Origin: JAISST01 sp050434145
GTDB lineage: Bacteria; Fusobacteriota; Fusobacteriia; Fusobacteriales; Fusobacteriaceae
Assembly (NCBI RefSeq): GCF_050434145.1
Contig: NZ_JBNPVX010000019.1
Span: forward strand, 1 to 52,818
DNA: 52,818 nucleotides
Direction: 5' to 3'
Shown: positions 42,826-51,531 of the stretch, piece by piece
Layout: each line of letters starts with the position of its first letter
Numbering within the stretch: position 1 is the first letter of the stretch
Program-made: the position numbers and the translations under genes
The notes under the pieces: model-generated
Told to the model about the DNA's origin: nothing
Database searches by the model: none
The model's input: the letters and a program-made list of their open reading frames with translations, nothing else

Positions 42826-43086
42826 TCATTTTTTATATCGATTATACTGATTTTTTTTCTTAGGTGAAGCAGGTTTATGCTTTCTAGGTTGTTGTTTAGT
42901 AGAATATTCTTTTACATAAATGGTTTTATTACCTTCCCTATAAGAATATTCTTTAACCAATACATGGTTTTTAGTAATTATAGGCTTATTACTAGGAGTA
43001 GCTCGATGCTTTTTAGGTGCAGCAAAAGAAAGGGAACTGCCCAAGATAATAATAGAGACTATAGATAATTTAATTAATTTTTTCAT
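42826..43086 (-). CDS. Small exported basic protein
   Basis: 86 residues. A signal peptide (MKKLIKLSIVSIIILGSSLSF, cleavage near FAA) is followed by a Lys/Arg/His/Pro-rich mature peptide (APKKHRATPSN, QQPRKHKPASPKKK). A short strand pair, VLVKEYSYREGNKTIYVKEY, lies in the middle. No family recognised. AAGGAGTTGATCTTT precedes the ATG at 43086; a TTG at 43095 overlaps that site. The highly basic mature part suggests binding to nucleic acid, LPS or acidic surface polymer, by composition only. Confidence 0.6.
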   Translation of the reverse strand: MKKLIKLSIVSIIILGSSLSFAAPKKHRATPSNKPIITKNHVLVKEYSYREGNKTIYVKEYSTKQQPRKHKPASPKKKNQYNRYKK

Positions 43087-43235
43087 AAAGATCAACTCCT
43101 TGTGTTATTTGATATCTGTAGTATACATATCTTTTATGTCTTATAAATGTCCTAAACAAAATAATTTAAAAAGTAAAAATTTATATTGCATTTTTTTATT
43201 TTAATTTGTAAAATGACATTGGGTGATAATAAAAA

Positions 43236-43703
43236 ATGAAAAAAAAGATAATAGGAATTTTCATACTAATACTTTCTATAGGAAGTTTAGGAGCAACTAG
43301 AGAAGTGTATAAAAAAGACACAAGAGATGACAATGGAGTTATCTATGTAATAGGTGAAGCGACACCATTTACGGGGAAAATGAAAGATACAAAAGATAGA
43401 CATTACTACTTAAATGGAAGGCCAGAAGGAAAATGGATTACTTTTCATCCAAGTGGTGCAATGAAATCAATAGAAAACTGGTCGAAAGGGAAGTTGAATG
43501 GGAAATATGTAATTTATCAGGAAAATGGAACTAAAATAATGGAAACTACTTATTTAAATGGGAAAGATAATGGTAAATATATCTTATATCATTTAGATGG
43601 AAAAGTAAAAATAAGAGGACAAATAAGCAACGGAACTCCCTATGGAACATGGGATTATTATGATGAGAAAGGAGAACATACTAGAAGAACTTATAGTAAC
43701 TAA
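43236..43703 (+). CDS. Exported MORN_2 repeat protein
   Basis: 155 residues. A signal peptide (MKKKIIGIFILILSIGSLG) precedes about four MORN_2 units: GKWITFHPSGAMKSIENW, GKYVIYQENGTKIMETTY, GKYILYHLDGKVKIRGQ, GTWDYYDEKGEHTRRTY. It is the most regular of the window's MORN_2 proteins. Likely secreted or periplasmic. GGGTGATAATAA precedes the ATG. No toxin partner is next to it. Confidence 0.78.
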   Translation: MKKKIIGIFILILSIGSLGATREVYKKDTRDDNGVIYVIGEATPFTGKMKDTKDRHYYLNGRPEGKWITFHPSGAMKSIENWSKGKLNGKYVIYQENGTKIMETTYLNGKDNGKYILYHLDGKVKIRGQISNGTPYGTWDYYDEKGEHTRRTYSN

Positions 43704-43749
43704 AAATCATTATTAGTTGTCATTTTGTATAGCAAGTCATTAAAAAAAA

Positions 43750-43779
43750 TTGACAAGTTTATTATTATTGGGGTATAAT
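43750..43779 (+). promoter_or_regulatory. Promoter of the DUF4325 gene
   Basis: TTGACA (43750-43755), 18-bp spacer, TATAAT (43774-43779), about 80 bp before the start codon. Confidence 0.7.
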
Positions 43780-43859
43780 TGAATAGGGGGAGAGAAGTAA
43801 AATATTAAGTTTGGATATAAGTCATATGAATTACTTTAACTTAAGGAGGTTACTAAATT

Positions 43860-44180
43860 ATGAAGCTTGTATTAACTAGTATTCTAGAAACTTTGGTTTT
43901 AGCTTCTCCAAAAAAGGCGATTGAATTTGCTGCATTGGTAGCAGGAAAAATTAAACTAGGAAACAATGTAAGCATCGATTTTTCAGGTGTAAAAGGAATT
44001 ACAGTAAATTTTTTGTATATATTTTTTGTGAAAATTTCTAAAGAATGTGGAGCTAATTTTATTAAGAAAATTTGTCTTGTAAATGCAACTGACGAAGTAA
44101 TCAAATCTATTGATTATTTGAAAGAAAATTATAAAGAATTAAATAATCAATTTTCTGAGATAAGTTTATGTGGTGTATAA
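43860..44180 (+). CDS. STAS-like DUF4325 protein
   Basis: 106 residues. The NVSIDFSGVKGITVNFLYIFF segment and the preceding short helix fit the DUF4325 (STAS-like) family, which often accompanies ATPase or anti-sigma-type regulators. No such partner is adjacent. AAGGAGGTTACTAAATT precedes the ATG, which follows a strong promoter. The C-terminus ends ISLCGV. The family function is unclear; a regulatory partner-binding role is inferred from the STAS fold. Confidence 0.7.
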   Translation: MKLVLTSILETLVLASPKKAIEFAALVAGKIKLGNNVSIDFSGVKGITVNFLYIFFVKISKECGANFIKKICLVNATDEVIKSIDYLKENYKELNNQFSEISLCGV

Positions 44181-44185
44181 AAAAT

Positions 44186-44213
44186 AAGTGGACTTTTTGA
44201 GGGCCACTTTTTT
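44186..44213. terminator. Bidirectional intrinsic terminator
   Basis: AAGTGG (44186-44191) pairs with CCACTT (44204-44209), followed by T, between convergent genes. Confidence 0.65.
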
Positions 44214-44232
44214 GATTTTTTTAGAAAAATTA

Positions 44233-44691
44233 TTACTTGAATTCAGAAAAATTTTGTTGTCTGAGACCTTCATAAAGGATAATTGCAGCAGCATTGGATA
44301 AGTTTAAGGAACGCCCCATATCAATCATTGGTATAGTAATGCATTTGTCCCTATTTTTATCCAAGATACTATTAGGAATACCGCGAGATTCTGGACCAAA
44401 CATAATATAATCATTTTCTTTGAAAGAAATATCAGAGTATTTTTTATCAGTTTTAGTGGTAGCATAATATATATTTATATCTGAATTTTTATTAATAAAA
44501 TCTTCATAAGAGTCCCAGATCGTGATGTCAACCAAATGCCAATAATCTAGGCCAGCACGTTTTACATTTTTTTCATCTAAAGAGAACCCAAGTGGTTTTA
44601 TAAGATGTATTTTGGTATTAGTAAGGACTGCAGTACGTCCAATATTTCCAGTATTATATGGAATCTCAGGATTTAATAAAACAATATTCAT
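44233..44691 (-). CDS. trmL: tRNA (cytidine/uridine-34-2'-O)-methyltransferase TrmL
   Basis: 152 residues, SPOUT superfamily. Motifs: NPEIPYNTGNIGRT near 7, KRAGLDYWH near 44, the SAM-binding knot segments MFGPESRGIP near 97 and IPMIDMGRSLNLSNAAAI near 119. Methylates the 2'-O of the wobble base in tRNA-Leu isoacceptors. AAAGGAGCTTTCAAAAT precedes the ATG. Monocistronic, convergent with the DUF4325 gene. Confidence 0.92.
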   Translation of the reverse strand: MNIVLLNPEIPYNTGNIGRTAVLTNTKIHLIKPLGFSLDEKNVKRAGLDYWHLVDITIWDSYEDFINKNSDINIYYATTKTDKKYSDISFKENDYIMFGPESRGIPNSILDKNRDKCITIPMIDMGRSLNLSNAAAIILYEGLRQQNFSEFK

Positions 44692-44835
44692 ATTTTGAAA
44701 GCTCCTTTTAATATTTATACATTATTTTATAACAAAGTATAGTTTATATCAAATAAAGGATTAATTCAAGAATAATTTAGAAAATTTAATTTTAAAAAAT
44801 AAAAATAAAAATTCAGCAAAATTTGGAGGAATAAA

Positions 44836-45465
44836 ATGTTTAACATAAGAATGTTTCATTTAGGTCCTATGCAAACTAATTCTTATTTAATATGGGATGA
44901 TAATAAAATAGGATATTTATTTGACTGTGGTGGTAAAAATATAAAAGCACTGGATAATTTTATAAAGGAAAATAATATTCAACTAAAATATTTGATACTA
45001 ACTCATGGACACGGTGATCATATTGATGGGAGCATAGAAATATTAGAAAAAAATCCAGAAGCACAATTATACATTGGTGATGAAGAAAAAGAATTTCTAA
45101 CTGACGATACTTTGAATTTGACAAACTATATGCTAGCTGTACCTTTCAAATATACTGGTAAATTTATTTCTGTAAAAGAAGGAGACAAGATAGGTGATTT
45201 TCAAGTAATAGATACACCAGGACACACTAGAGGGTCAAAATGTTTTTATTGCCAAAAAGAAAATTTACTGATTTCTGGGGACACAATGTTTCAAAATAGT
45301 TTTGGAAGATATGATTTACCTACAGGCAATGAGTCAGAATTATTTATGAGTTTGAAAAAATTATGTAATATATTGCCTGACAATACTATAGTGTTAAGTG
45401 GGCATACTGACAGCACTACTATAGGTAATGAGAAACAATTTTTAAAAAAAATTAGAATTCTGTAA
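44836..45465 (+). CDS. Metallo-beta-lactamase-fold hydrolase (glyoxalase II-like)
   Basis: 209 residues. The metal site is THGHGDHIDG near 56, then DTPGHTRGSKC near 131 and SGDTMFQNSFGR near 150, ending with SGHTDSTTIGNEK. The NSFGR after the bridging Asp is typical of GloB/YcbL-type hydrolases. These act on thioesters such as S-lactoylglutathione or related small metabolites; the physiological substrate is unknown. TTTGGAGGAATAAA precedes the ATG. The dispersed element copy at 45494 follows it. Confidence 0.88.
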   Translation: MFNIRMFHLGPMQTNSYLIWDDNKIGYLFDCGGKNIKALDNFIKENNIQLKYLILTHGHGDHIDGSIEILEKNPEAQLYIGDEEKEFLTDDTLNLTNYMLAVPFKYTGKFISVKEGDKIGDFQVIDTPGHTRGSKCFYCQKENLLISGDTMFQNSFGRYDLPTGNESELFMSLKKLCNILPDNTIVLSGHTDSTTIGNEKQFLKKIRIL

Positions 45466-45493
45466 ATAAATGAATAAAAATGAATTTTAGACA

Positions 45494-45617
45494 GTGGGAA
45501 ATACCAAGTATTTTCACAAAAAATTGTCGACTACCAACAGCAGCCGAGCATAGCGAGGTTGGAATAAAAGAATAATTAAAAGAATAAATTTTGTAAGTAA
45601 AAAAATAGTTTAGCAAC
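45494..45617 (+). repeat. Shortened copy of the dispersed intergenic element
   Basis: It retains ATTTTCACAAAAAATTGT, the core AGCAGCCGAGCATAGCGAGG flanked by CCAAC and GTTGG (which pair), and the right end TTTAGCAACAGCTTAAAA. The large inner hairpin is lost. It lies about 30 bp before the thioredoxin-reductase-like gene, in the same orientation. Confidence 0.7.
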
Positions 45618-45649
45618 AGCTTAAAAAATGAATTTAATAAGGGGTGCGA

Positions 45650-46585
45650 ATGAATAAAGATACCTTATATGATATAATAATAATAGGAGGAGGACCTGCA
45701 GGATTATCATGCGGTATATATGCAGGACGTTCAAATTTAAAAACATTAATAATTGAAAAAAGTGGTGAAGGTAGTTTATTAAAAGCTCATTTGATAGATA
45801 ATTATCCAGGTTTTCCTCAAGGAATTAAAGGTCTAGAATTGTATAATTTGATGAAAGAACAAACTATCAAATACAATGTAGAGTTTCAAGAAGCTACAGT
45901 GTTAAATTTTGATTTTGATAAAATAGTTAAAACTGTAAAAACATCTGTTGGAAATTTTATGGGCAAATTTGTAGTAGTAGCTTCAGGGATTGCTACTGGG
46001 TCTAAAAAACTAAAAGGTGAAAAAGAATTTATAGGCAATGGTGTATCATATTGTGCTACATGTGATGGTGCGTTTACCAAGAACATGAATGTAGTATTAT
46101 TTGGGCAAGGGGAAGAAGTCGCAGAAGAAGCACTATTTCTTACAAAATTTTCAAAAGAAATAACTATATTTGTTCCAGATGGAAAATTATTATGTCCTGA
46201 AAAAACTTTAGAGGCAATTCATTCAAGTAATATAAAAGTGATAATAAATGCAGAAATAAAGGAAATCACAGGAAAAGATTATGTAGAAAAAGTTTTAGTA
46301 GAAATTAAAGATAACCAAAATATATTAACCAAAGAATTTGCAGCAGATTTTGTATTCCTTTATTTAGGAACAAAGAGCAATAAAGAACTTTATGGAGAGC
46401 ACTTTAAGTTGGATGACAAAGGATTTATTATTACAGATGAATCTATGAAAACTAATCTAAATAATGTATATGCTGTGGGAGATGTTAGAGCCAAAGAAGT
46501 AAGACAAGTATCTACAGCAGTTAGTGATGGAACAATAGCTGCACTTTCAATATTAAAAGAACAACTTACTAATAAAAGTTTGTAA
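45650..46585 (+). CDS. Thioredoxin reductase-like flavoprotein, NADPH motif absent
   Basis: 311 residues. FAD-binding GGGPAGLSCGIYAGRSNL near 14, redox-active YCATCDG near 135, and the C-terminal FAD site VYAVGDVRAKEVRQVSTAVS near 270. The second nucleotide-binding site differs from standard TrxB: GQGEEVAEEA replaces GGGDSA.EEA, and TIFVPDGKLLCPEK stands where HRR....R (the NADPH 2'-phosphate contact) is expected. It may use NADH or, like the ferredoxin-type reductases of clostridia, another electron donor. The ATG at 45650 follows AAGGGGTGCGA; a GTG at 45644 lies within it. Confidence 0.8.
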   Translation: MNKDTLYDIIIIGGGPAGLSCGIYAGRSNLKTLIIEKSGEGSLLKAHLIDNYPGFPQGIKGLELYNLMKEQTIKYNVEFQEATVLNFDFDKIVKTVKTSVGNFMGKFVVVASGIATGSKKLKGEKEFIGNGVSYCATCDGAFTKNMNVVLFGQGEEVAEEALFLTKFSKEITIFVPDGKLLCPEKTLEAIHSSNIKVIINAEIKEITGKDYVEKVLVEIKDNQNILTKEFAADFVFLYLGTKSNKELYGEHFKLDDKGFIITDESMKTNLNNVYAVGDVRAKEVRQVSTAVSDGTIAALSILKEQLTNKSL

Positions 46586-46692
46586 AGAGTTAAGTAGAAA
46601 AAAGTATGAAATTCTATAAATAATTTTGATTTCATGCACATCAAAGTAAAACTTTTATGTTTTATAGAAAAAACTATCAAGGGGAGTGAATA

Positions 46693-48000
46693 ATGAGAAA
46701 AATATTTGTGTTGGATACTAATGTACTAATCCATGATCCGTACTGTATCAAGAATTTTAGAGGTAATGATGTTGTGTTACCGATTTATGTATTAGAAGAA
46801 ATAGATAAATTAAAGAGGAATCAAAATAGTGCAATACAAGCAAGAATGGTATCAAGAGTTTTGGACAAAATACGTAAAAAAGGCCATTTGTCAACTGGAG
46901 TTGAGTTAGAAAATGATGTGTTTTTTAGAGTTGAAATAAAAAATGATCTAAAAAAACTACCAGAAGTATTGAGTAAGGATTTAGTAGATAATTACATCTT
47001 AGCAGCAACAATTGGGATAATAGAAGACAATCCAGATCGGAGAGTAATAATAGTAACTAAAGATATAAATATGAGAATAAAAGCAGATGCTCTTGATATA
47101 GAAGTAGAAGATTACCAAACAGATAAAGTAGATTATAATGAACTATATGATGGATTTTATGAAATTAATATTACAAGTGAACAAGCAGGGAAATATGATA
47201 AATATGGAAGTATTTCTGTAGATGAATTAGAATTAAAGGGAATAAAACCATTAAGTAACACGTACTTTAAACTCAATGTAGGGAACAAAACATTTACTGG
47301 TCGCCATGAAAATGGAAAAATAAAGAAATTTTTATTAGGAGATTCATCAGCATGGGGACTTCGTGCACGAAATGATGAGCAAAGATTTGCAATGGATTTA
47401 TTGTTAGATGACAACATAAAGGTGGTAACATTAGTAGGTGGAGCAGGTACAGGAAAAACATTGTTAGCTATTGCCACTGGACTAGAGCAAGTGGTAGAAA
47501 GGAGAAAATTCAAAAAGCTCTTAATTGCAAGACCAATAATTCCTATGGGAAAAGATATTGGATATTTACCAGGAGATGAAAAAGAAAAACTTCGTCCTTG
47601 GATGCAGCCAATATTTGATAATATAGATTTTTTAAGTGAATCCAAAGATGAAAGGGCTGGAGAAAAAGTAGTAGAAACATTGGAATCAATGGGAATCTTA
47701 AAAATAGAACCACTTACATATATAAGAGGGAGAAGTATTCCACATGGATATATAATCATTGATGAAGCTCAAAATCTCACACCATTAGAAATCAAGACGA
47801 TTATTACAAGAGTAGGTGAAGACACAAAAATAGTATTTACAGGAGATCCACAACAAATTGATAATCCATATCTAGATGCAAGTACTAATGGACTTACATA
47901 CCTAGCTGACAGATTAAAAAATGAGGAAATAGTTGGTCATGTGACATTAAAGAAAGGAGAAAGATCAAAAGTAGCAGAAATTGCTGTTGCTTTGTTATAA
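46693..48000 (+). CDS. PhoH-family ATPase with N-terminal PIN domain
   Basis: 435 residues. The N-terminal PIN-type domain (VLDTNVLIHDP near 6, VLEEIDKLKRN near 34, TKDINMRIKADAL near 117) is followed by a PhoH ATPase domain with Walker A GGAGTGKT near 254 and Walker B IIDEAQNLTP near 355. GDPQQIDNPYLD follows near 394. The PhoH2 architecture links RNA helicase-like ATPase and RNase activities. GGGGAGTGAATA precedes the ATG. YbaK follows by 27 bp, so a shared transcript is likely. Confidence 0.9.
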   Translation: MRKIFVLDTNVLIHDPYCIKNFRGNDVVLPIYVLEEIDKLKRNQNSAIQARMVSRVLDKIRKKGHLSTGVELENDVFFRVEIKNDLKKLPEVLSKDLVDNYILAATIGIIEDNPDRRVIIVTKDINMRIKADALDIEVEDYQTDKVDYNELYDGFYEINITSEQAGKYDKYGSISVDELELKGIKPLSNTYFKLNVGNKTFTGRHENGKIKKFLLGDSSAWGLRARNDEQRFAMDLLLDDNIKVVTLVGGAGTGKTLLAIATGLEQVVERRKFKKLLIARPIIPMGKDIGYLPGDEKEKLRPWMQPIFDNIDFLSESKDERAGEKVVETLESMGILKIEPLTYIRGRSIPHGYIIIDEAQNLTPLEIKTIITRVGEDTKIVFTGDPQQIDNPYLDASTNGLTYLADRLKNEEIVGHVTLKKGERSKVAEIAVALL

Positions 48001-48027
48001 TATATAAAAATTTGGGAGCATAAAAAT

Positions 48028-48498
48028 ATGTCTATAGAAAAAGTAAGGAAATATTTTAAAACACAAGGATTAGAAGAACAAATAAGAGAATTTAGTGTAT
48101 CAAGTGCCACAGTAGAATTAGCTGCCCTAGCACTGAATGTAGCTCCTGGTAGGATAGCTAAGACACTTTCCTTTCAGGACAAAGAAGGTGGATGTATTCT
48201 GGTGGTAACCACAGGTGATGTAAAAATTGATAATAGCAAGTTTAAGAGAAAATTTGGGATGAAGGCCAAAATGTTAGCTCCAATGGAAGTAGCAGATATG
48301 GTAGGACATGCAGTAGGTGGAGTATGTCCATTCGCACTACCAGAAGGAGTAAATGTATATTTAGATGAATCATTAAAAAAATATGATACTATTTTTCCTG
48401 CATGTGGAAGTAGTAATAGTGCCATAGAGTTAAAATGGAGTGAATTGGAAAAATATGTAGAAAAGTGTCAATGGGTTGATGTAACTAAAGAAATGTAA
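48028..48498 (+). CDS. YbaK/EbsC-family aminoacyl-tRNA deacylase
   Basis: 156 residues. Family features: the Lys in GRIAKTLSFQD, VTTGDVKIDNSKFKRKFG, MVGHAVGGVCPFALPEGV near 91, and PACGSSNSAIELKWSEL near the end. Removes mischarged amino acids from tRNA (YbaK: Cys-tRNA-Pro type; EbsC-like members have other substrates). With AlaX at 17496, the window carries two separate tRNA-editing factors. TTGGGAGCATAAAAAT precedes the ATG. Confidence 0.9.
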   Translation: MSIEKVRKYFKTQGLEEQIREFSVSSATVELAALALNVAPGRIAKTLSFQDKEGGCILVVTTGDVKIDNSKFKRKFGMKAKMLAPMEVADMVGHAVGGVCPFALPEGVNVYLDESLKKYDTIFPACGSSNSAIELKWSELEKYVEKCQWVDVTKEM

Positions 48499-48515
48499 TA
48501 AATATGGAAGACAAT

Positions 48516-48555
48516 AAAAAAGTGATGGTAATTTTATTTTTACTATCACTTTTTT
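48516..48555. terminator. Bidirectional intrinsic terminator
   Basis: AAAAAAGTGAT (48516-48526) pairs with ATCACTTTTTT (48545-48555); inner GTA/TAC also pairs. Between convergent genes. Confidence 0.8.
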
Positions 48556-48605
48556 ATTTAAAAATAATTTTAAACTTTCAATAAAAAATTCATTAAGTTA
48601 TATAT

Positions 48606-50531
48606 TTAGTCTTTCTTTAACCTAGGAAAATATCTAGTGTGGATCAATTCATGAGCCTTATGGCTACATGGATAATCCAAATATTTTTCATATATAAGTT
48701 TGACAAAAGGATTCTCATGTGAACGTCTAATAGAAGAATTTCTATCAATATTATTCAATCCTTCTGCCCTTTTTTCTAGAGTTTCTTGCTTTTTTATTGC
48801 TTTCGGTTGTCCGCCACCACCGATACAACCACCTTTGCAAGCCATAATTTCTATAGCATGAAAAAATTCTTCTCCAGCTCGTATTTTATCAAGCATTTTT
48901 GCTGCTTCTTGAAGACCATGGGCAATTCCAATACGCAAATCAATATGCCCTACAGTGATTTCAGCTATTCTGAAACCATCCCAACCACGTAAAGCTTCAA
49001 ATTCTATATTTTCTAATGGTGTTCCTGTAATATTTTCGAGAGCAGTCCTAATAACCGCTTCAATAACTCCACCAGTACGTCCAAATATAATTCCAGCACC
49101 AGAATAAGTGCCAAAAGGTTGATCAAATTCTGTATCTTCCAATTCTTTTAAATCAATCTTTTTATCTTTAAGAACACGAATTAATTCTCTTGTAGATATA
49201 ACATAATCAGTATCATAAATGTCACCACGTGAAAATTCTGGTCTTGCAGCTTCATATTTTTTTGCAAGACAAGGCATAATAGCCACAGAAGCAATATTTT
49301 TACGTTTAATACCTTTTTCTTTGGCCCAAATATCTTTTATGAGAGTAGAAAAAATTTGCATAGGAGATTTTACAGTAGAAGGGACATCAACCATATCAGG
49401 ATAAAATTGTTCAATAAACTTAACCCATGCAGGACAACAAGAAGTCAGAATAGGTAGTCTAACATCTTCTTCTCTATAAAATTTTTCCAATCTTTCTTGT
49501 AATTCAGTAGCTTCTTCCACTACTGTAACATCAGCTCCCCAAGAAGTATCAAATACATAATCAAATCCAAGTTTTTTTAGAGCAGTAACTAGTTTTTTCT
49601 CAACATTTTCACCAGACGAAAATCCAAATGATTCACCAATAGCTACTCTCACAGCTGGCGCTATCTGAGCAATAACATTCTTATTGGGAGTATGAATATC
49701 ATTTAAAAGTTTGATAGTATGGTCTCCCTCAAAAATAGCCCCCACAGGGCAGATACTCACACATTGACCACAGTGGGTGCAAGTAGCACTATCAAGAACA
49801 TGGCGTTCTTTAGGTTTTCCAGAAATGCAATTGACAGGACAAACTCTAACGCAGGCAGTACAACCGATGCATTTACTTGTAATTCTAAATTTTAATAAAT
49901 GTATACATTTACCTGCACGACATTTAAGGTTTTCAATATGCTCTTCAATCTCATCATAAAAATTTTCAATTGCACTAAGAATCAGATTATGTTTTTGATT
50001 TAATTTTGATTTGATGTTTTCTGAAAGAAATCTTAAGAGATAGATATCTCTCATAGTAGCTTTCCCTTTTGAAATCCTATCAAGGTTACGAAGAATCTTG
50101 TCAAGCTCAGGTCTGACTTCTCTATATTCTAAATATTCATTTTCTAAAAATTTTCCCAAAATATATTCAATATAAAATCTAGAAAAAGCCACAATACAAT
50201 TTTCATCAGATAAAATGATGATCTTTTTTTCAGTATCACCATCAAAAAGTGAGAAATCTAATATTTGATTTAAATTTTTGTTAGTTAAAAATCCACCAAA
50301 GGGCATTCCTACTTGAGCAGCCTTAAAATGCCTTTTGTCTTTAATTCCTCCAGCTAGTTTTATAATGTCATTTAAAGTAGCATTTTCTGGAATATCATAA
50401 ATATCAGGATTATTTACACGACCAGCAATAAATACTTTTCGTTCACCAGAACTTTTTATGATAATGTCATTCATATAATTAAATTCAGATTCAATGTCTT
50501 GGTTGAAGAAATCATCAGCATATTCTAACAT
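48606..50531 (-). CDS. [FeFe] hydrogenase with N-terminal NuoF-like SLBB region
   Basis: 641 residues. C-terminal H-cluster domain: L1 TSCCPAW near 364, L2 MPCLAKKYEA near 418, L3 MACKGGCIGGGGQP near 560. Upstream are two [4Fe-4S] ferredoxin motifs, CIGCTACVRVCPVNC near 218 and CTHCGQCVSICPVGA near 248. The first 200 residues look like the SLBB and helical-bundle part of NuoF/HydB (VFIAGRVNNPDIYDIPENAT near 34; the bundle lacks the usual cluster cysteines). Produces or consumes H2 in fermentation; electron donor likely ferredoxin or NADH via partners elsewhere. AGGGGGAATA precedes the ATG. The maturation genes hydEFG are not in the window. Confidence 0.93.
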   Translation of the reverse strand: MLEYADDFFNQDIESEFNYMNDIIIKSSGERKVFIAGRVNNPDIYDIPENATLNDIIKLAGGIKDKRHFKAAQVGMPFGGFLTNKNLNQILDFSLFDGDTEKKIIILSDENCIVAFSRFYIEYILGKFLENEYLEYREVRPELDKILRNLDRISKGKATMRDIYLLRFLSENIKSKLNQKHNLILSAIENFYDEIEEHIENLKCRAGKCIHLLKFRITSKCIGCTACVRVCPVNCISGKPKERHVLDSATCTHCGQCVSICPVGAIFEGDHTIKLLNDIHTPNKNVIAQIAPAVRVAIGESFGFSSGENVEKKLVTALKKLGFDYVFDTSWGADVTVVEEATELQERLEKFYREEDVRLPILTSCCPAWVKFIEQFYPDMVDVPSTVKSPMQIFSTLIKDIWAKEKGIKRKNIASVAIMPCLAKKYEAARPEFSRGDIYDTDYVISTRELIRVLKDKKIDLKELEDTEFDQPFGTYSGAGIIFGRTGGVIEAVIRTALENITGTPLENIEFEALRGWDGFRIAEITVGHIDLRIGIAHGLQEAAKMLDKIRAGEEFFHAIEIMACKGGCIGGGGQPKAIKKQETLEKRAEGLNNIDRNSSIRRSHENPFVKLIYEKYLDYPCSHKAHELIHTRYFPRLKKD

Positions 50532-50539
50532 TATTCCCC

Positions 50540-50758
50540 CTAAAAAAAATAAAATATAAACTTACTGCATACTTTTATCAATGTTATGATAAAAAATATA
50601 AGTGTAATTTTCACCAATAAAGTTTTTTGATATATAGGCATCTTTAAGCATTGTTTGTAATGCTTAAAATTAATATGATTTTTATATTTACTTTCACCAT
50701 AAAAAAAACTAAAGCAATCCAAACACAAAACAATTATTGCTATAATAATGAGTTCCAT
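50540..50758 (-). CDS. Small membrane protein
   Basis: 72 residues from the ATG at 50758. Two hydrophobic segments (about 1-20 and 48-68) flank a basic middle (ESKYKNHINFKHYKQCLKM). No family recognised. A TTG at 50776 would extend it and overlap the end of the DUF1456 gene; neither start has a strong ribosome binding site. It is located between the DUF1456 gene and the hydrogenase, in the same direction, and may be part of that transcript. Confidence 0.5.
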   Translation of the reverse strand: MELIIIAIIVLCLDCFSFFYGESKYKNHINFKHYKQCLKMPIYQKTLLVKITLIFFIITLIKVCSKFIFYFF

Positions 50759-50768
50759 AAGTTCACAA

Positions 50769-51254
50769 CTACCCAACTGGAATAGGATTGCGCAGATGAA
50801 TAGCTAACCCTTTCAAGAATTTTCTTATATATTTATCACCGCATTCACGATACATTTTGCTTTTTTCATTTCTGAGAATACCACTAACTTCAGAAAGTGA
50901 AATATCCAAATCACCTAATCTGAATATTTTGAAAACATCCTCTTTAGTCAGTTTGAATGCGATTTTCAATTTTTTAATTACTAAGTTATTAGCATTTTGC
51001 TTTGAAATGCGTATAAAAGCATGTATAGACGAATTATTTGAATCTCCTCTGTAAAAAAGAATAAGTCCATTCAAAAAAGAATGTAATATCTTATTTGAAC
51101 ATGGCTTGAAATTTGTATCATGTTCACTAACTAAAAAATGATTGATATCATCCAATGAAATATCCGTTCCATCAAGAGAAAAAATATTCTGCATTTTTTT
51201 ATCTCTAAACTTCAAAGCATATCGAATTCTCTTTAATATCTTATTGTTTTGCAC
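50769..51254 (-). CDS. DUF1456 (YehS-like) protein
   Basis: 161 residues in two similar halves of about 70, the DUF1456 duplication: NNKILKRIRYALKFRD...MQNIFSLDGTDISLDDINHF, then KKLKIAFKLTKEDVFKIFRL with GDLDISLSEVSGILRNEKSK. FLNGLILFYRGD and FLKGLAIHLRN end the halves. Cytoplasmic, function unknown. AAAGGGGTGTTTCAA precedes the GTG at 51254; the GTG at 51263 lies within that ribosome binding site. First gene of a possible leftward group with the small membrane protein and the hydrogenase. Confidence 0.82.
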   Translation of the reverse strand: MQNNKILKRIRYALKFRDKKMQNIFSLDGTDISLDDINHFLVSEHDTNFKPCSNKILHSFLNGLILFYRGDSNNSSIHAFIRISKQNANNLVIKKLKIAFKLTKEDVFKIFRLGDLDISLSEVSGILRNEKSKMYRECGDKYIRKFLKGLAIHLRNPIPVG

Positions 51255-51531
51255 TTGAAACACCCCTTTATTCTTTAATTATCATAACAATTTGCAACCA
51301 TAATCAATTACAAAATATAGCATATACACAAAACTTTTGAATATATAAAAAAATGTTGTAAATTACTACTATGATTATTAAACAATTTTGACAATGGTCA
51401 TATTAATTTTACTATATTTTAAGAGATAATGCAATTAAAGAAATTTCTTCAAAACCTTTATTTTTTTTATTTTTAATGCTATAATTATATAAATACTAAA
51501 TAATATGTCTGTATAAAGGGGGAATTGATAT

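Noticed and set aside
4947..43703. MORN_2 genes as toxin-antitoxin modules
   Set aside because: No neighbouring gene shows a toxin motif; the 'antitoxin' name is only inherited annotation.
46600..46640. ATGAAAT/ATTTCAT inverted repeat before the PhoH gene as a terminator
   Set aside because: Weak A+T stem without a T-run; likely chance in this composition.
47157..47759. 200-codon minus-strand frame inside the PhoH gene
   Set aside because: Shadow of a strongly conserved ATPase; no initiation signal or family likeness.
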